A stretch of 7,153 nt of DNA from assembly GCA_002717305.1 (NCBI GenBank), contig PBDH01000007.1, positions 25,528-32,680 on the forward strand. Reading direction: 5' to 3'. The notes beneath the pieces are model-generated. The model did no database searches. It was given only the letters and a program-made list of their open reading frames with translations, and was not told the DNA's origin. Position 1 is the first letter of the stretch; the number at the start of each line of letters is the position of its first letter. A program made the translations under genes and the position numbers. This stretch comes from Gammaproteobacteria bacterium (GTDB lineage: Bacteria > Pseudomonadota > Gammaproteobacteria > Pseudomonadales > Litorivicinaceae). Shown here in pieces: positions 6,541 to 7,153 of this stretch.

Positions 6541-7153
6541 CCGCGAAGCAAATTGCAAGAAGGACATTAACACATTGGAAAGTGTTGATAATCCTGATCG
6601 GACTTGGTGTCACTGGATCCATCGCTGCAAGCGGTCTTAGTCATCTTTTAAGGGATATTCAGATCAGACAGGTTAAATTACTAGGCGACTTAAGGTATCT
6701 AGATGCTGAAAACTTAACTAAAGATCTCAGTGTCAAGTTTGATGATAATTATCTTGATACGACACTCATCGAGGTGGTCTCTGAAGTAAAATCGCATCCT
6801 TGGATTTCCAACGCGTCTGCGCGCCGCGTCTGGCCAGATACCCTATTAATCGAAATAGTCGAGCAACGACCGGTTGCTGTTTATAACGATACTCAATATC
6901 TCGGCTTGTCTGGTGACTTGTTTGAGCCACCGGAGCTAGTTGACAAGCCAATGCCGCGTTTGTACGGCGCTTTGTCTGAGACCTCACAGGTCTATAGTCA
7001 TTACAGCGTATTTTCAGATCGTTTAGCCGACTTCGCAAAGGTTACTTCTGTATCGCGTGGCCATGATCTCGGATGGGAAATCGTATTGGATCACGGCTTT
7101 ACTTTGCAACTTGGGCGCGACGATATTCTCGGACGACTGGCGCGAGCTCGGGA
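6537..7153 (+). CDS. ftsQ: Cell division protein FtsQ, 5' part (3' end outside window)
   Basis: FtsQ is a bitopic inner membrane protein that links early and late divisome proteins and binds FtsB-FtsL, helping to control septal synthesis by FtsW-FtsI. The window holds 205 codons of a protein usually about 250-290 residues long, and the frame is open to the last base. A short basic cytoplasmic tail (1-13) is followed by one membrane anchor (about 14-34) and then a periplasmic POTRA domain (about 41-111) starting at IRQVKLLG. The best family signature is HPWISNASARRVWPDTL (87-103), leading into IEIVEQRPVAVYND (105-118) and the GDLFEPPE segment. LQLGRDDILGRLAR (190-203) matches the beta domain. 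The FtsB-binding C-terminus is not in the window. The ATG shares ATGA with the ddl stop. Position directly after ddl, as in E. coli and Pseudomonas, agrees. ftsA would be expected next. Confidence 0.95.
   Translation, partial: MTAKQIARRTLTHWKVLIILIGLGVTGSIAASGLSHLLRDIQIRQVKLLGDLRYLDAENLTKDLSVKFDDNYLDTTLIEVVSEVKSHPWISNASARRVWPDTLLIEIVEQRPVAVYNDTQYLGLSGDLFEPPELVDKPMPRLYGALSETSQVYSHYSVFSDRLADFAKVTSVSRGHDLGWEIVLDHGFTLQLGRDDILGRLARAR

Noticed and set aside
6940..6968. Perfect TTGACA hexamer in ftsQ that could be a -35 element, e.g. for ftsA expression.
   Set aside because: At a 17-base spacing the -10 position reads TACGGC, only two matches to TATAAT, and 18 bases is no better. One hexamer in about 7 kb is not evidence for a promoter.

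Overview
This window is a gap-free stretch of the division and cell wall (dcw) cluster of a gammaproteobacterium, with every gene on the + strand. The order is mraY (3' part) - murD - ftsW - murG - murC - ddl - ftsQ (5' part). This is the order I know from Escherichia coli and Pseudomonas, with no murB between murC and ddl. By eye the base composition is roughly balanced. Several protein details look more like Pseudomonas than the enterics: the MurD P-loop reads GSNAKST, the MurG C-terminus is a Pseudomonas-like PEAT...ARG tail, and MurC carries a Pseudomonas-like GGLDPT-IGG stretch. The proteins are too diverged from Pseudomonas, from memory, to place in that genus. I infer a non-enteric gammaproteobacterium, possibly environmental or uncultured; the sequence alone does not allow a genus call.

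Layout: positions 1-687 hold the C-terminal ~63% of MraY. It is followed by murD (691-2031), ftsW (start chosen at GTG 2021, to 3166), murG (3163-4230), murC (start chosen at GTG 4223, to 5626), ddl (GTG 5623, to 6540) and ftsQ (6537, running off the window end). The largest gap is 3 bases (mraY-murD). All other junctions overlap by 4 to 11 bases, so ribosome binding sites lie inside the upstream genes and translational coupling is likely. I see no RNA gene, mobile element, CRISPR array, terminator or convincing promoter. Nothing is on the - strand beyond shadow reading frames.

How the genes work together: MurC and MurD add L-Ala and D-Glu to the UDP-MurNAc precursor in the cytoplasm, and Ddl makes the D-Ala-D-Ala that ends the stem peptide. 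MraY moves the finished MurNAc-pentapeptide to the membrane lipid carrier (lipid I), and MurG adds GlcNAc (lipid II). FtsW polymerises lipid II at the division septum, and FtsQ is a divisome scaffold that helps control septal synthesis.

I did not find a novel system here. What deserves a second look is at residue level: substitutions at usually conserved positions in MurD, FtsW and Ddl, start-codon choices likely to be misannotated, and a seven-A tract in murG in register for -1 slippage.
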